From NCBI GenBank assembly GCA_905250115.1, contig CAJNOI010000297.1:20225-84224 (forward strand): DNA of 64,000 nucleotides. The letters run 5' to 3'. The translations under genes and the position numbers were made by a program. The notes beneath the pieces were generated by a model. That model saw only the letters and a list, made by a program, of their open reading frames with translations. It was not told the origin of the DNA and did no database searches. Within the stretch, counting starts at the first letter, position 1, and every line of letters begins with the position of its first letter. Source of the DNA: Adineta steineri (lineage: Eukaryota > Rotifera > Eurotatoria > Adinetida > Adinetidae). Positions 24,148 through 38,400 of the stretch are shown here, piece by piece.

Positions 24148-24899
24148 TTACTGGGACCTAGAGGTATGTTTAAATAATATGCGAAAGAAAATTTATTAGG
24201 AGATATAGAATTTAATTTATTAGAGATTGCTTAGTACACTACTATTTTTTTATTCGTATAGAGATAAGTGTAGAAGTTTAAATAAACATTTTACATACTT
24301 TGTAGTGTAAGATATAGAAATAGATCACGGCTCTAACGAGAAAGATAAAATATAAATGACTAACAATATAGATATGTCGTTATTAGTTTAACATTCGTTA
24401 TTATGCAAGACAAGAGATATTTATAAACGATTGATTTTTACATAAAAATCTTTTTAATATAAAAATGGACCATGCAAGTTTATCATAATATTTTTGTAGA
24501 TATTGACTATTCGCAGAAGTATTAAAGATATTTATCAAGTGTGTTATATTACAAATAACAGCAATATATAAGCGGTAGATGAGTTTCGAATACAATTGAG
24601 ATTTATATGATAGAAGAGATCAGAAAATTTTTCTAGAAATTACGCATTGTTTTGGTACTTAAACGAATGTTTTTGCTTCAAGAAAAATACTTTCTATTTT
24701 TCAAAAACAGATTAATTGAGTATTGATTCATGTGTAAGACATGGAAATATTGATTCAAAGATAATTTCTCTTACTCTTCCAAAATATGATTTTCAATGTG
24801 TTGATACTCAGTTGTTTTCTCTTTAAATTGAATTCCGTAATATCTGTAAAAAATATCTCGTATCAGGTTGATTCATATTTCTGAGTGTGATATTTTCAA
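24148..24899. other. Intergenic, nothing recognised
   Basis: AT-rich sequence with no supported ORF on either strand and no repeat structure. Confidence 0.4.
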
Positions 24900-25139
24900 A
24901 TGAACTATTGTCCACCAAAATTTGTTTTCCATTATATGTTGTTTTTGTTTTTTTTCTTACTGTTTTATTTTGAAGGAAGTGATACAACTAATGCGTTTAA
25001 ACAAATAGATAACGCAATTACTAAAACAGAAAAGCTTTTTTCATTTACGTATTTAAAACCAATTTTTTTAAATGGTGAATCAACGGGGTCAGCTGTATCA
25101 TCAATCGTGACACATGCCAATCATATTGAAGGGTGTGGG
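24900..25139 (+). pseudogene. Secretory-type ORF cut off by a telomere-like hairpin
   Basis: The ORF starts MNYCPPKFVFHYMLFLFFFL, a signal-peptide-like start, and continues with a soluble stretch (TNAFKQIDNAITKTEKLFSF). It ends as ANHIEGCG inside the G-rich arm of hairpin copy 5. The stop codon is therefore provided by the repeat. This may be a gene truncated by the insertion, or a chance ORF; I recognise no family. Confidence 0.3.
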
Positions 25140-25195
25140 TGAGGATATTATATATTGATATTGTATCCACCACCACACCCACACCCACCCTCAAG
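25126..25195. repeat. Telomere-like hairpin, copy 5
   Basis: TTGAAGGGTGTGGGTGAGGA, an AT-rich loop, then CACACCCACACCCACCCTCAAG. The ends again follow the (C)TTGAxGGG / CCCTCAAG pattern. Confidence 0.8.
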
Positions 25196-25904
25196 ATGCA
25201 CAAAATAAATAATCTAACAATTGAACATTTATAAATTTTTAAAAGATTAACAATGCTCCAATATACTCAAATTTAGACTTGACAGAATCTTGCAATACAT
25301 TTTAATAATTGCTTTTGTATCTGGTACAGTGCTTGAATAGTTATTTAATTATTTCGCGTAATTAATAAACAGATTGACCTGTCGAATGATAAGTCTAGTC
25401 TGCCTTTTCTCAATTCTTGCTTATTCAGCAATTGATTGATATTGTCTTTGTAAAATCGAGTCATTTTGTGCAAAGAAAATCTATATAATATAAAATGCAC
25501 TGAGGATATCTTGCCAACGCGTTTTGTGTTATTTATTTATCAAAATCTTATAACACTCATCAGAGCAGTGCATTACAAAAACTTTTTTAGATATACTCGA
25601 AAAAATACAAGAGACAAAACAATAATAATTTGAAGAAGACATAGAATTATTAAAAATATTTCGAAGAAGACAAACAATAATAGAATTACTAAAAACATAG
25701 CATAAAATAAAATATAAGACATGTGATAAGGAAGAAAAAAATTCAATCAGAGGATGCCTAGAGACAGAATACAACATATTTTTTTGAAAAAAGTCAGATT
25801 TCTTGTCTCTTTCTATTATTACGACGACAATAGCAAATCTATTATTCGGTCGATTAAATAATAAAATAAAATTTTGTGTATGGTCTATGACATTACGATA
25901 AGAA
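25196..25904. other. Intergenic, nothing recognised
   Basis: AT-rich sequence. The right edge borders the 3' end of the Penelope-like element on the minus strand, and no clear terminus of that element is visible. Confidence 0.4.
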
Positions 25905-27359
25905 CTAAAATAAACAAAAAATCAGAAAATATAAAATAATATTATTCAAACGAATTAAAGAATGGTGCCATGTCGAATTTATGGAAAGAAATTGCAAATT
26001 ATTAACATTACGAGTTCCTAATATTGGTCGAATGTCATTTATTGGTGATTCATAAAAATATTTATTCCAAAAATTATCAAATTTATGTGGAAATGTTTCC
26101 ATATTTGAGCAATAAGTAAAATGTACAAATAATGTTCTACTAAAATCAATATTTCTTTTTTCTTGTGTAGGTGTATTCATAATATCTTGCCGTCCTTGAT
26201 TATAATTGAAAACTGTTAATGGTTAAAATCTACAAATGTTGAACAGTATTAAATTGCACGATATAACATAATATATGGAATATTTCTTTTAATGTGTATC
26301 GGATGTATATTATTGAAAGGCAGGTAGTACGGCTCGTAAGAAGGCTTGTGGTACACTTTAGTATGTAATTGACTATCGATAATCTGTGAGTGCAGGTCGA
26401 AACTATTCCATCGTTCAATCTGTTTAATTAAATGTTGTTCTGGTCAATTAATTGCTATAAAAATATCGTCTATATAACGTAAATACAAGCCACCACTGTT
26501 CTTGATCTGTTTAATTATATTTGATTCAAAGAAGAACATATATGTATTCGCTATTGTTAACGTTAAAGGCGATCCCATTGCTCCACCACGAATTTGATTG
26601 TAATATTGTTTTCAGATGGTTAAACATCTTCTTAATAGACATTACACCATCTAATTGAGATATCATTGTGTACAAATCAGCCACATCGAGAGTACATAGT
26701 AAAGTACCATATTGTAAATTTTCTTGTCTTGACCAATTCGAAAGTTTATTTATTAGATCACTACCTGATAATACTGTAGTATCAACTGCCATACGATCAA
26801 ATAATGGACGAAGTAATACATCGAGAAAACAGGATATTTTAATTGTTGGGTGTTTAAAGCCAGAAATAATTGGTCTTAAGGGTGTACCGGGTTTGTGTGC
26901 TTTCAGTAAATAATACAAATGAGCCAGTTCAACTTCATCAGGTTTTACACATAATTTTTCATATTGTTTTTGGTTTATACGATGTAATAATCTCATGCTC
27001 ACTAAATATTTATTGGTACGTTCGACAAGATCAGATAATGGATCATTGGTTCCTAAGCATTTAGACGCTCCAGTTTTATCTATATATTGTTTAGATTTTA
27101 ATTGATAATCTTGCATCTTCCCAAGGTGAGAAACTTTAGATTTGTCAGTTTTTTGTAAAATAACATTTGATAAATGGAATTTATATTTTAATCTTTTTAC
27201 CCAACGATGATAATTTTTCTTCTTTTTATTAAATGTACTGAATTCTGAAATACGATTTCCAATCGGATTACCATGTAAATTTTGAAGTAATATATCAAGT
27301 TCATTAATAAACTGGTCTACAGTCAGACCTGGAGCAGCTTTTTGTTGTAAAAAACGAGT
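25905..27359 (-). pseudogene. Penelope-like retroelement relic (reverse transcriptase)
   Basis: Read on the minus strand from the gap leftward: an N-terminal block (NVILQKTDKSKVSHLGKM), then YYLLKAHKPGTPLRPIISGF, HPTIKISCFLDVLLRPLF, TLLCTLDVADLYTMISQ, QIRGGAMGSPLTLTIANTY and LYLRYIDDIF. These are the ordered reverse-transcriptase motifs of Penelope-like elements, with the catalytic pair in YIDD. A downstream block (TFPHKFDNFWNKYFYESPIN, ILGTRNVNNLQF) is the element's C-terminal region. Decay is clear: about 60 codons are missing between KKMFNHLKTI (26610-26640) and QIRGG, the frame shifts there, a TGA follows FIAIN near 26446, and further stops lie near 26260 and 26220. No GIY-YIG endonuclease is visible. 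The 5' part lies in the gap. In bdelloids, endonuclease-lacking members (Athena) are known to be attached to telomere repeats. Confidence 0.85.
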
Positions 27360-27459
27360 NNNNNNNNNNNNNNNNNNNNNNNNNNNNNNNNNNNNNNNNN
27401 NNNNNNNNNNNNNNNNNNNNNNNNNNNNNNNNNNNNNNNNNNNNNNNNNNNNNNNNNNN
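27360..27459. other. Assembly gap (100 N)
   Basis: One hundred N between the Penelope-like relic and the first visible condensation domain. The NRPS start codon and any earlier modules are lost here. Confidence 0.98.
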
Positions 27460-30400
27460 ATGAAACATCTGTTTATAATGTTCCTTTAGTTTATCGTATT
27501 ATATCTCATTCGAATAGTCAACAGATTACAATTGATCGATTACGTCAAGCGATTGATGCAATTATTGCTAAACATGCTATATTTCGAACATCATTAGATT
27601 GGAATATAAATACGAATGTTTTAGTTCAATATATTCAACAACTTAATTATAGAAATCAATATGAATTTGTAATTAGTTATGCTGAAAATGATGAAGAAAT
27701 AAAAAAAATAATTAATAACGAAATTACAAGTTCAAAATTATTTGATCTTAATCGAGGCATTGTGTTACGATGTCACATAATTAAATATAATTCTACGAGA
27801 AAAGATGAAGAAATATGTTTAGAAAAAAATGATATTATTATTTTTAATCTCCATCATATTGCATTTGATGGTGCTTCTCGACGAATTTTTTTTAGTGATC
27901 TTAAATATAATTTAGAAAATGATAGTACATTATTAAATAATGAAAATCAATTTCAATACATTGACTATTCAGTTTATGAAAAACAAATGGATATAATATC
28001 ATCTTATCATTTTTGGCAATCACATCTTGATGGAATGAATTTAGAACGTCGTATTATTTTACCTTTTGATCGACATCGTTTATTAGCTGATCAACATTCA
28101 GGTTTTGCTCATCTTATTGATATTCCATTTGATAATGATTTAATAAATTCATTTCTTGATTATGCTTCTTTACAAGATATTACACCATTTCAATTAGGTC
28201 TTACCATATTTTATACATTTTTATATAAATTAAGTTATAATCAAAATGATCTATGTGTTTCATGTATTCATGCTAATCGATACAGAACAGAATTACAAAA
28301 TCTAATTGGTATGTTTGTTGCAACATTACCACATCGAATTCAGATTCATCCTAATTATTCATTCAATCATACTATCAAACAAGTTCAAAATCAATTTTAT
28401 TCAATTCTTGAACATACACATTATCCTCTTCAACAAATACTTACTGACTTAGATTATAAACATTCATCTGCTGCTTTTCTCAATATATTATTTGACTTCA
28501 TTACTTATTCAACTGATACTGATCTTCTATTTGTAAATCAAACACAATTTCAACCAGTATCATTGAAACAAATGCAAAATGTTGTTAAATTTGATATGAA
28601 ACTATTATTTTTTCATGATCCAACAGTTAAAAATCAAACAATATCATGTTCTCTAATCTGTTCACAAGATGTATTTGATAGCGAAACAGTAGAAGAACTA
28701 TCAAAACAATTTCAACATCTTCTTTCACAATTGTTTGTTAAACATTCATCGTCAACAAACACAACATCTTTTGATTTAGTTAATCAACCAATATCGAAAT
28801 TATCTTTTTGTCGAGAAAATGAACCTAAAGAAATACAACAAACAATCTTTCGCCGATTACCTAATATTAAGAATGAAGGTATGATTATTTGTATAGACTT
28901 CTATCTTATATAGTCTTTGTTCTGTTAAGGACCGGCTTCTTATGCACAATCTCGTGTGTGGCTTGATGAGCGAAGTCGATTCGATCGAGATAAACCACAA
29001 GTTGCAATTAATAATATGCCTTTTCTCTATCGTCTTCATTCAAAACATACATTATCAACTACACAACTTTACCATGCACTTCAACTTATTGTTACAAAAC
29101 ATCAGTCACTTCGAACATCAATTATTTTCGATAATGAAGCAAATCAAATCATACAACGAATTATCGATATCAATGATCGTACTAGAAAACTATTTACATT
29201 TATTGAAAGTACTTTCGAAACAGATGAAGATCTTAACAAAATTATGTGTGATGAGAAATGCAATTCTCAACTTTTTCATCTTGATCAAGGTTTTGTTTTT
29301 CGATGCCACATTCTTTACTATAAACAAATTTCTTCAAATAATCTTCTTTGTGATAAAGATAGAATTATTTTTAATTTTCATCATGTTTTATTCGATTTTC
29401 CATCAGTGAAAATATTTCTTCATGATCTCAATCAAGCATATATAACAAATCAACTATCTATCAATCATAATACTGATCTACGTTATCTTGATTGTATATA
29501 TTTCTCATATTTATCTTTGTTAATAGATCGATCTTATCTCTTTTTTTTCGTTTTATTTAGATGCTCTTATTGAACAACAAATGCCAATGCCTGGTGCAAG
29601 TATGTTTTGGCTTAATAGTCTTCTTGATTGTAATCTTGATCGATCTTTATCATTACCATATGATCGACATCGTCTCTCAAATGAACATCGAAGTGGCCGT
29701 GGAACATCAATCTCATTTGATTTTGGTCAAGATCTTTCATATGATTTTCTTAACTATGCACTAACAAACAACATAGAACCTCAACATCTAGCACTTAGTG
29801 TTTATTATATGTTCTTATTTAAGTTAACTAATGGAGAAAGAGATATGTGTATTGGAATGAATACACATACTCGATATAAAGATGAACTTAAATCAATAAT
29901 TGGATTATATGAAAATCTTATTCCATTACGATGTCAATTAGATCGTGATGATTCATTTCATGAACTAGTTGAATATGTTCAAGAAATGGCAACAAATTGT
30001 ATGAAATATTCATGTTTTCCTCTTCAACATATTCTTGCACAACATTCTGATTGTTCAAAACCTACATTTCTTGATGTGTCTTTTGATTTTGTGACTATTG
30101 AAAAGAAAATAATGACTGGTAGTAGTGAACTTTGTAGTATTCCATTATCAATTACAATCAATGAAGATGAAGATGTGAGCAAGTTTGATTTCATTCTTAC
30201 TATTCAATATGATCTTACCATAAATCAATTCTCGTGTATAATTAATGCATCACTCGATTTATTCAATCAAGAGACAATAAATAAGATTTCACAACAATTT
30301 CATTCAATATTATATGATCTGTTTACATCTGTTAATGATATAATGAAAAATAAATCAATCTATGAAATGTCAATAATGTTATCAAATGAAAGATTACTTA

Positions 30401-32484
30401 TACAATCAATGAGTAATACACAAGTATTGTTTCCTTCTGCCACGTGTATGCATCATGAATTTATTTATCAAGTAATACAATATCCACAAAAAATAGCTGT
30501 TGAACTTGATGAACAATCATTAACATATACAGAACTTTTACATTATGTTCAACAACTTTCTCTCGTCTTATTAAATAAATACAATGTGAAATCGGGTGAT
30601 ATTATTTGTCAATGTGTAGAGCGAAGTTTATCTATGGTAAATATATTTAGAAAATATAGTTTGCAATAATATGTGTATAATATATCCTTTATTTCTCTTT
30701 AGGTCATTGGCATTTTATCAATTATTATGGCTGGTGGTGCCTATTGCCCTTTATCATCTCAAGATCCTTCACCCCGTCTACAAATTCTTGTGAAAGAAAC
30801 TCAAAGTCATTTAGTTCTTGTTCATTCGTCTACACGCATTCTTTTTGAAATCGATGTTGTAACTTTAAATATTGATACAATTATAAATAATGAAGAAAAC
30901 GCTACTAGTATTTATCTGAATCAAATGTCAGATGTACTAATAACATCAGAAAACATTCTCTTTGTAATTTTTACTAGTGGATCAACTGGTATTCCGAAAG
31001 CGGTTTGTATAATATCTTTTCTTTCTTGACTATATGTATCTTTTAATATATTCATGTTTTATTAGGTTCAATTACGTCATCGAAATTTCACTCAATTTTT
31101 ACGGTCATTTGTTTATGCTGATATATTAACAAAAACTGATACAATAATACAGATGGCTCGATGTTCTTTTGATAATCATCTATTAAGTCTTGTTGGTACA
31201 TTAACTGTTGGAGCTACATTAATAATGCTTCGACCAGAAGGTCATATGGATTTAGATTATCTTGCAGCAGTATTGAATGAAAAACAGATTACTGTTATGC
31301 AAGCTGTTCCATCTTTATGGAATAGTCTATTTAATTTTCTCAATACTACTAATCGAAAATCGTCAGTACAATGGTTACGAACTGTATGTAGTGGTGGTTA
31401 GTAATTGTTATTTTTGATTTATTATGTTATATTATTATCATATTGTTTTTGAATTATTCTATCATAGGTGAAGTTCTCAACAATAAACTAGTTAATCTAT
31501 TGAAAAGTCAAGTGAGAAGTGAATGTCGAATTCGAAATCATTATGGTCCAGCTGAAATTACTATTAATTGTACCAATCATCTAATTGATCTAAATAAAGA
31601 TCAAACAGATATTCCAATAGGTCAATCTCTTCTCAATTATCATTTTTTAATATTAGACATGTTCTTACAAACTGTTGGTATTGGACAAGAAGGAGAATTA
31701 GTTGTTGGAGGTGTTGGTGTTTTTGCTGGATATCGCGGTCGTGATGATTTAACAGCTCAAGTAATGATTAATATTAATGAGCAAATATTTTATAAAACAG
31801 GTGATCTTGTTCAAATGGATAGCAATGGATTGATTCATTATGTTGGTCGAAGAGATTTTCAAGTGAAATTACGTGGACAACGTATTGAATTACAAGAAAT
31901 TATACAATGTTTACTTATGTTAACATCTATCACTGCATGTGTTGTTATCAAATGGGATGAAAATCATCTTATTGCTTATGTTCAAAGTGATAACATTAAT
32001 GTTGAACAATTACGTCATCATTGTCAATCTAATCTACCATCACATATGATTCCATCAATATTTATTATACTTGAAAAACTACCTTTGAGTCCAAATGGAA
32101 AACTAGATCGAAAACGTCTTCCATCACCGGATTTATCATTATTGACTCTCTCATCATCATCATCAATAACAGGATTGGAAAACAGATCTAATCTTCCACA
32201 AAATCAATTACAAAAACAGATTCATGATATTTGGTGTGAAATTCTTCGATGTATTGGACAACAAATTTCAATAACTGCAAATTTCTTTAGTATTGGTGGT
32301 CATTCACTTTTATTTATTGAACTTTATCATCGATATCAACAATTATATGATTTTGATAATCGTGTACTTTCTATTTCTTTATTTCTTCAACAACCAACTA
32401 TTCTTCACCATTCACAATTACTTCAATCTATTACAATCAATCAAATGAAATCAGAACATTGGCATACACTACATATCAATCAAG
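27460..32484 (+). other. NRPS module 1: C-C-A-T
   Basis: C1 (27460-28878) has the intact motif HHIAFDGAS (HHxxxDG). C2 (28930 to about 30380) has HHVLFDFPS, with Phe replacing Gly. A1 (about 30450-32120) shows FTSGSTGIPKA, SFDNHLL (the Asp expected for amino-acid recognition), NHYGPAE, GELVVGG, YKTGDL, and NGKLDRK with the catalytic Lys. T1 (about 32200-32400) carries FFSIGGHSLL with the phosphopantetheine Ser. Confidence 0.85.
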
Positions 32485-35400
32485 GTAATAAGAATTTGTA
32501 ATGTTAATATTTAAAAAATAAGCTAAAATATTGTTTTTTCTCTCTCTCTCATTAATAATGAAAATCTTTAGGAATTGCATCTTTTGCTCAAGAACGTATT
32601 TTTCTTGATGAACAAATGCGTTTTTCTAACAAAATTGCTATCTACAATGAATTGACTGCTTTAAAAATTATTCAAGGTTCAATATCAATAAATCGTCTAT
32701 TAGAAGCTATTGAATATATTTTAAATAAACATAAAATATTACGTACAGTTATTAGTTTTAACAATGATAATGGTATTCTTGAACAACATATTGATAATAA
32801 ACATCGTATATTTCAACTTGTTCTCAATCAAACATTTAAAAATGAAAATGAACTTCAAGATATTCTCTATCAAACAATTATTAATCCTAATTTATTTGAT
32901 TTAACAACTGGTCGTGTTTTTCATTGTGAAGTACTTCAACAAGAACTCATATCTAATAATAATAATAATGATAATAATAGATTCATTACAGATTCTGATA
33001 TTCTTCTTATAGCATTTCATCATGCTGCAACAGATCGTTCAGCTTATCAACTTTTTCTAAATGACCTTTGTTTTGCTTATAATACAAATGTAAAATGGGC
33101 AGGTGACGAAGATTTATTACAATATATTGATTATTCTGTTCATGAACGTTTAATTGATATGAAACCATCACGTGATTTTTGGCTTCTAGAATTGAAAGAC
33201 TATGATTTTGAACATCGATTATCATTATCGACTGATCAACATTGTTTATCTAATGATCAACGATCTGGTTTTGCTTCAATTTTTCAGATTTCTTTTGATA
33301 AAAATATTTCTAAATCATTTGTTAATTATGCTTCGTCACATCAAACTACTCCATTTCAATTAGGTATGGCATTATTTTATGGTTTTCTATTCAAATTAAC
33401 TCAAGATCAAAATGATTTATGTATTTCTTGTCATAATGCAAATCGATATAAAACTGAATTACAAAATATGATGGGAATGTTTATTTCAACATTACCATAT
33501 CGTATGAAACTTGATTCTAGTTGGTCATTTAATGAACTTGTTAAACAAGTACAAGATAAATGTATATCAATTCTTGAACATTCTCATTATCCATTACAAA
33601 ATATTCTAACGGATATTCATGCTAATCAATCTAATGTTTCTTTTCTTCAAACAGTATTTGATTTTATTACTCGATCTCCTGATATTGATCAATTATCTTT
33701 AGATGATGCCAATTTAAAACCAATTGAATTAAAACAATCCATTGAAATTGCTAAATTTGATTTTGCATTAACATTTATTTATAATCCAATGTCAAATGAT
33801 GAGATGTTATCATGCCGTTTTGTTTGTTCACATGATCTATTCGAAGATATGACAGTTACAAAAATTGCTCGCCGATTTCAATATCTTATTGAACAACTAT
33901 TTTCAATGGATTCTAATATTAATCAAACTGATATTCTTGTTTCACCTATTACTAAACTTATTCTTATTTTACTAGAGGAAGTTTATGAAATGGAACGAAT
34001 AGTCTTTTATCGACAACCAGATATTATAAATGAAGGTATGTATGTCTTTAATATATTTGAGAAAATTATTAGACGATAGAAATATACGGGTACAGGATTC
34101 ACACCTACATCCTTATCCATTCCCATCATAATTAAGTATATTCATCTTTTAATGTTCTTATTATTATATAGCACCAGCATCTTATGCTCAAGCACGTATT
34201 TGGCTTGATGAACGAATTCGTTTTGATTCAAAAAATTCACAAGTTGCCATATATAATATGCCTTTTCTTCATCGACTTTCACCAGGTGGTACTCTATCAA
34301 TATCTAAACTTCGTCAAGCTTTACAACATGTTCTTATAAAACATTCTGCTCTTCGTACATCACTCTATTTTGATACAAATAAAAATATATTAATGCAAAA
34401 GATTATTGATCATACTGATAATAAAGAATTATTTACATTTATTGAAAGTACTTTCGAAACAGATGAAGATCTCAATAAAATTATGCATAATGAACGTGGG
34501 AACCCAAATAATTTTAATCTATTAATTGGTATTGTTTGTCGATGTCATGTTGTTTATTATAAAAACATTTCTCAAAAAGGAATACTTTGTGAAAAAGATG
34601 CACTTATCTTTAATTTTCATCATGCTTTATTTGATTTTTCATCAATGAAAATATTTCATCATGATCTTGATCAAGCATATAGAGTGGATTACTTGAAAAA
34701 TGATAATAATACAACTCTGCGTTATCTTGATTGTATGTTAACTTATTTTGTTTATTGTTTTTATATTTTATACTGACGTACTTTTCATTTTATTTAAGAT
34801 GCTGTGGCTGAACAACAGATGCCGATGACAGCTGCCAATGCTTTTTGGCTTGATGCTCTTCGTCATTGTGAAATCGATCGATCTTTACAATTACCATTTG
34901 ATCGACATCGTGTTTCCGATGAACATCGCACAGGTCGTGGAACTTCAATTTTATTTAAATTTGACAACGATCTTTCAAAAGCATTTCTAACATATGCATC
35001 AACATATAATATTAAACTTGAATATTTAGCACTTGCTTCTTATTATACATTCTTATTTAAATTAGCCAATAATGAAAATGATATATGTATTGTTATGAAT
35101 AATCATGGTCGTTCGAAACCTGAACTAATGTCAATTATTGGAATGTTTGTTAATGCACTTCCAATGCGATGTCAAATTAATTCTAATCATTCATTCCATG
35201 AATTTATAAAACATGTACAAACAATAGCAACACAAACATTCGAACATTCTTATTTTCCTCTTCAACGGATTCTTGCTCAACATCCACATATTTCTCGTCC
35301 TACATTTCTTGATGTATTCTTTGGATTTGTTTCTTTTTCAACTGTACATAATCATGATGAAGTGACAGTAGGTGGTGTTCCTATTTATACTATGCCTTAT

Positions 35401-38400
35401 TCAATTCAAATAAATACAGATGAAATCGCAAGTAAATTTGATTTTTCTCTAAGTATTATACATGATACAATAACCGATCAATTATCATGTTCAATCGAGG
35501 CATCTCTTGATTTATTCAATCCATCAACAACATATAAAATTGGACAACGATTTCAAATTTTACTTCAACAACTTTTCACATCAGATTTCATAAATGAAAA
35601 TTGTCAATCGATTCATGAATCTTCAATACTGTTGTCTAATGAAAAGATTCTTCTGGTATCAATTAATAATACTCAAACTTCATTTTCTTCATCTAATCAT
35701 TGTATACAACATGAATTTATTCAGCAAGTAAATAAACAATCACAAAAGATAGCCATAGAACTTGATGAACAATCTCTTACTTATAATGAACTATTATATT
35801 ATGCACAATGTTTATCCCTTGAATTTCTAACAAATTCAAATTATATTCCTGGTAATGTTGTTTGTCAATGTATAGACCGTAGTATATCAATGGTAAGTTA
35901 TCCTATAAAACGAACTATTTTCTATTTAGTTAATTAATTATTATTGTATTATAGTTTATTGGTATGTTATCTATTATTATGGCTGGTGGTTCTTATTGTT
36001 CATTATCACATCGAGATCATGAACATCGTCTTCAATATCTTATCGAACAAACTCAAAGTAATCGAGTTCTAGTAGATTGGACAACACAAAATAAATTCGA
36101 AGAGAAAACGATGATAATTAATATTAATACAATGATAATAAATAATAATAATGAAACAATCAATATAAATCATTTAGATCTATTTTCAACTTTCACATTA
36201 AACTCGAAAAATGTTGCTTTTGTAATCTTTACAAGTGGTTCAACAGGCACACCAAAAGCCGTAATAATTAATTTATAATAATTATATCATATTATTCTAT
36301 TTTATTTTCTTATCTAAAGGTTCAAATTATGCATTATAATTTATTGAATTGTATGTCATCTTTCAATGATCTTGCAATATTAACAAAAAATGATATTGTC
36401 ATTCAAATGGCGCAATGTACATTCGATATTCATGTTAAAGAATGTTTAGGTACATTATTAGTTGGTGGTTCTGTTATCCAATTACATCCAGAAGGCACAA
36501 TGGACTATGATTATTTATCAAAAATAGTACAACGAAATCATATTACATTCTTTAGTGTTGTTCCATCAGTGATGACTATCTTATATAATTATCTCATTGA
36601 TAAAAAACAAATGACTCGTCTCAATACTATTCGAAAATTTATCTTTCTCGGTAAAATTATATTGTAAAGAAAATATTTTATAGATATTTTTTTAATTAAA
36701 GGAGAAGCAATCGATACGAGAACACTTGCTAAAATGATTACCACACTTAATTTAGATACGACAGCTTTTTATAATTTATATGGACCTGCTGAAACTACAA
36801 TTATTTCTATTCATCATCGAGTAACTATTCATGAAATCAATTATGGAATAATTCCAATTGGTCTTCCATTTCCTAATACTCAAATACATTTATTTGATAG
36901 TTTCAATCAATCTGTCATAGTTGGACAAGAAGGTGAATTACTTATAAGTGGTAGTGGTGTGTTTGCTGGTTATTTAGGTCGTGAAGATTTAACAAACAAA
37001 GCATTGATTGAAATTAATGAAAAACGTTTTTATCAAACAGGAGATCTTGCTCGAATGGATAGTAATGGTTTAGTTTATTATCTTGGACGTAAAGATCATC
37101 AAGTAAAAATTCATGGGCAACGAATTGAATTAGATGAAATTCAACGATGTTTACTTGATACTTCGATTTCAGCTTGTGTTGTAATTAAATGGGGTAATGA
37201 TCATTTGATTGCATATGTTCAAAGTAATGATAATAATGTGGAATATTTGCGTGATTATTGTTGTTCTCGATTACCACCATTTATGGTACCTTCCATGTTC
37301 ATTGTTCTTGAACAATTTCCATTGAATGCAAACGGTAAATTAGATCGAAAACTTCTTCCTCAACCAAATTTTTCCTCATCATCAATAAAAACAACAGATA
37401 TACAACATACAAATCCAAATAATTCAATCGAAGAAAAACTTTTATCTATCTGGTGTGAAATTCTTCATCGTAATAATAACAATGAACAAGATGAAATTTC
37501 AACTTCAGCAAACTTTTTCACTGTTGGTGGACATTCACTTTTATTCATTCAACTTTATCATCGTTATCAATCAATATTTTCTTTTACTAATGAGTTACTT
37601 TCTATTGCATTATTCCTTCAAAAAACAACAATTATTGAACATGCTAAATTACTTAACTCAGTCAAATCAACTGATGTAGTAATAGAAGAAACATGGCAAT
37701 CACTTCATTTAATAAAAGGTAAGATATTTCAAAAACAAAAAACTACCTTTTCATTATTTATATATATATTATCTTTATTAAACTTACAGGAATGGCATCA
37801 TTTGCACAAGAACGTATCTATCTTGATCAACAAGTACGTTTTATGAATAATTTATCTGTTTATAATGAATTAATAATATTAAAACTTATAAATGGTACAT
37901 TATCAAAGAGTCATCTACAACGAGCTATTCAATCAGTATTAGAAAAACATCAAATTCTTCGTACTTGTCTTATTCTTGACACTGGTGCTGGTACATTAAC
38001 ACAATGTGTCACACAAAATCATTTAATGTTTATGTTTAATACTGAAAAAACATTTAAGAATGATAATGAACTTAATTCAATCATTTTTCAAATAAAAACA
38101 AATCCAAATCTATTTAATTTATCTAGTGGCCATGTTTTCTGTTGTGAAATTCTTCGACAATATTCATCTATTCAAAATGATGATCTACTTCAAGAATCAG
38201 ATATACTTGTATTTGCTTTTCATCATGTAGCATATGATCGAGCTTCTAGTGAAATATTCTTCGATGATCTTAATATTGCGTATGAACATGATAAACGAAT
38301 TCCTGTCAATGAAGATACATTTCAATATATTGATTTTGCTGTATATGAACGAAAAATAAATATGAATTTAGCACGTCAATTTTGGCTTAAACAACTAAAT

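Noticed and set aside
28942..29409. 155-codon ORF within NRPS exon 2 in another frame
   Set aside because: The other frame holds a clear condensation domain; this one is Leu/Phe/Ile-rich shadow sequence.
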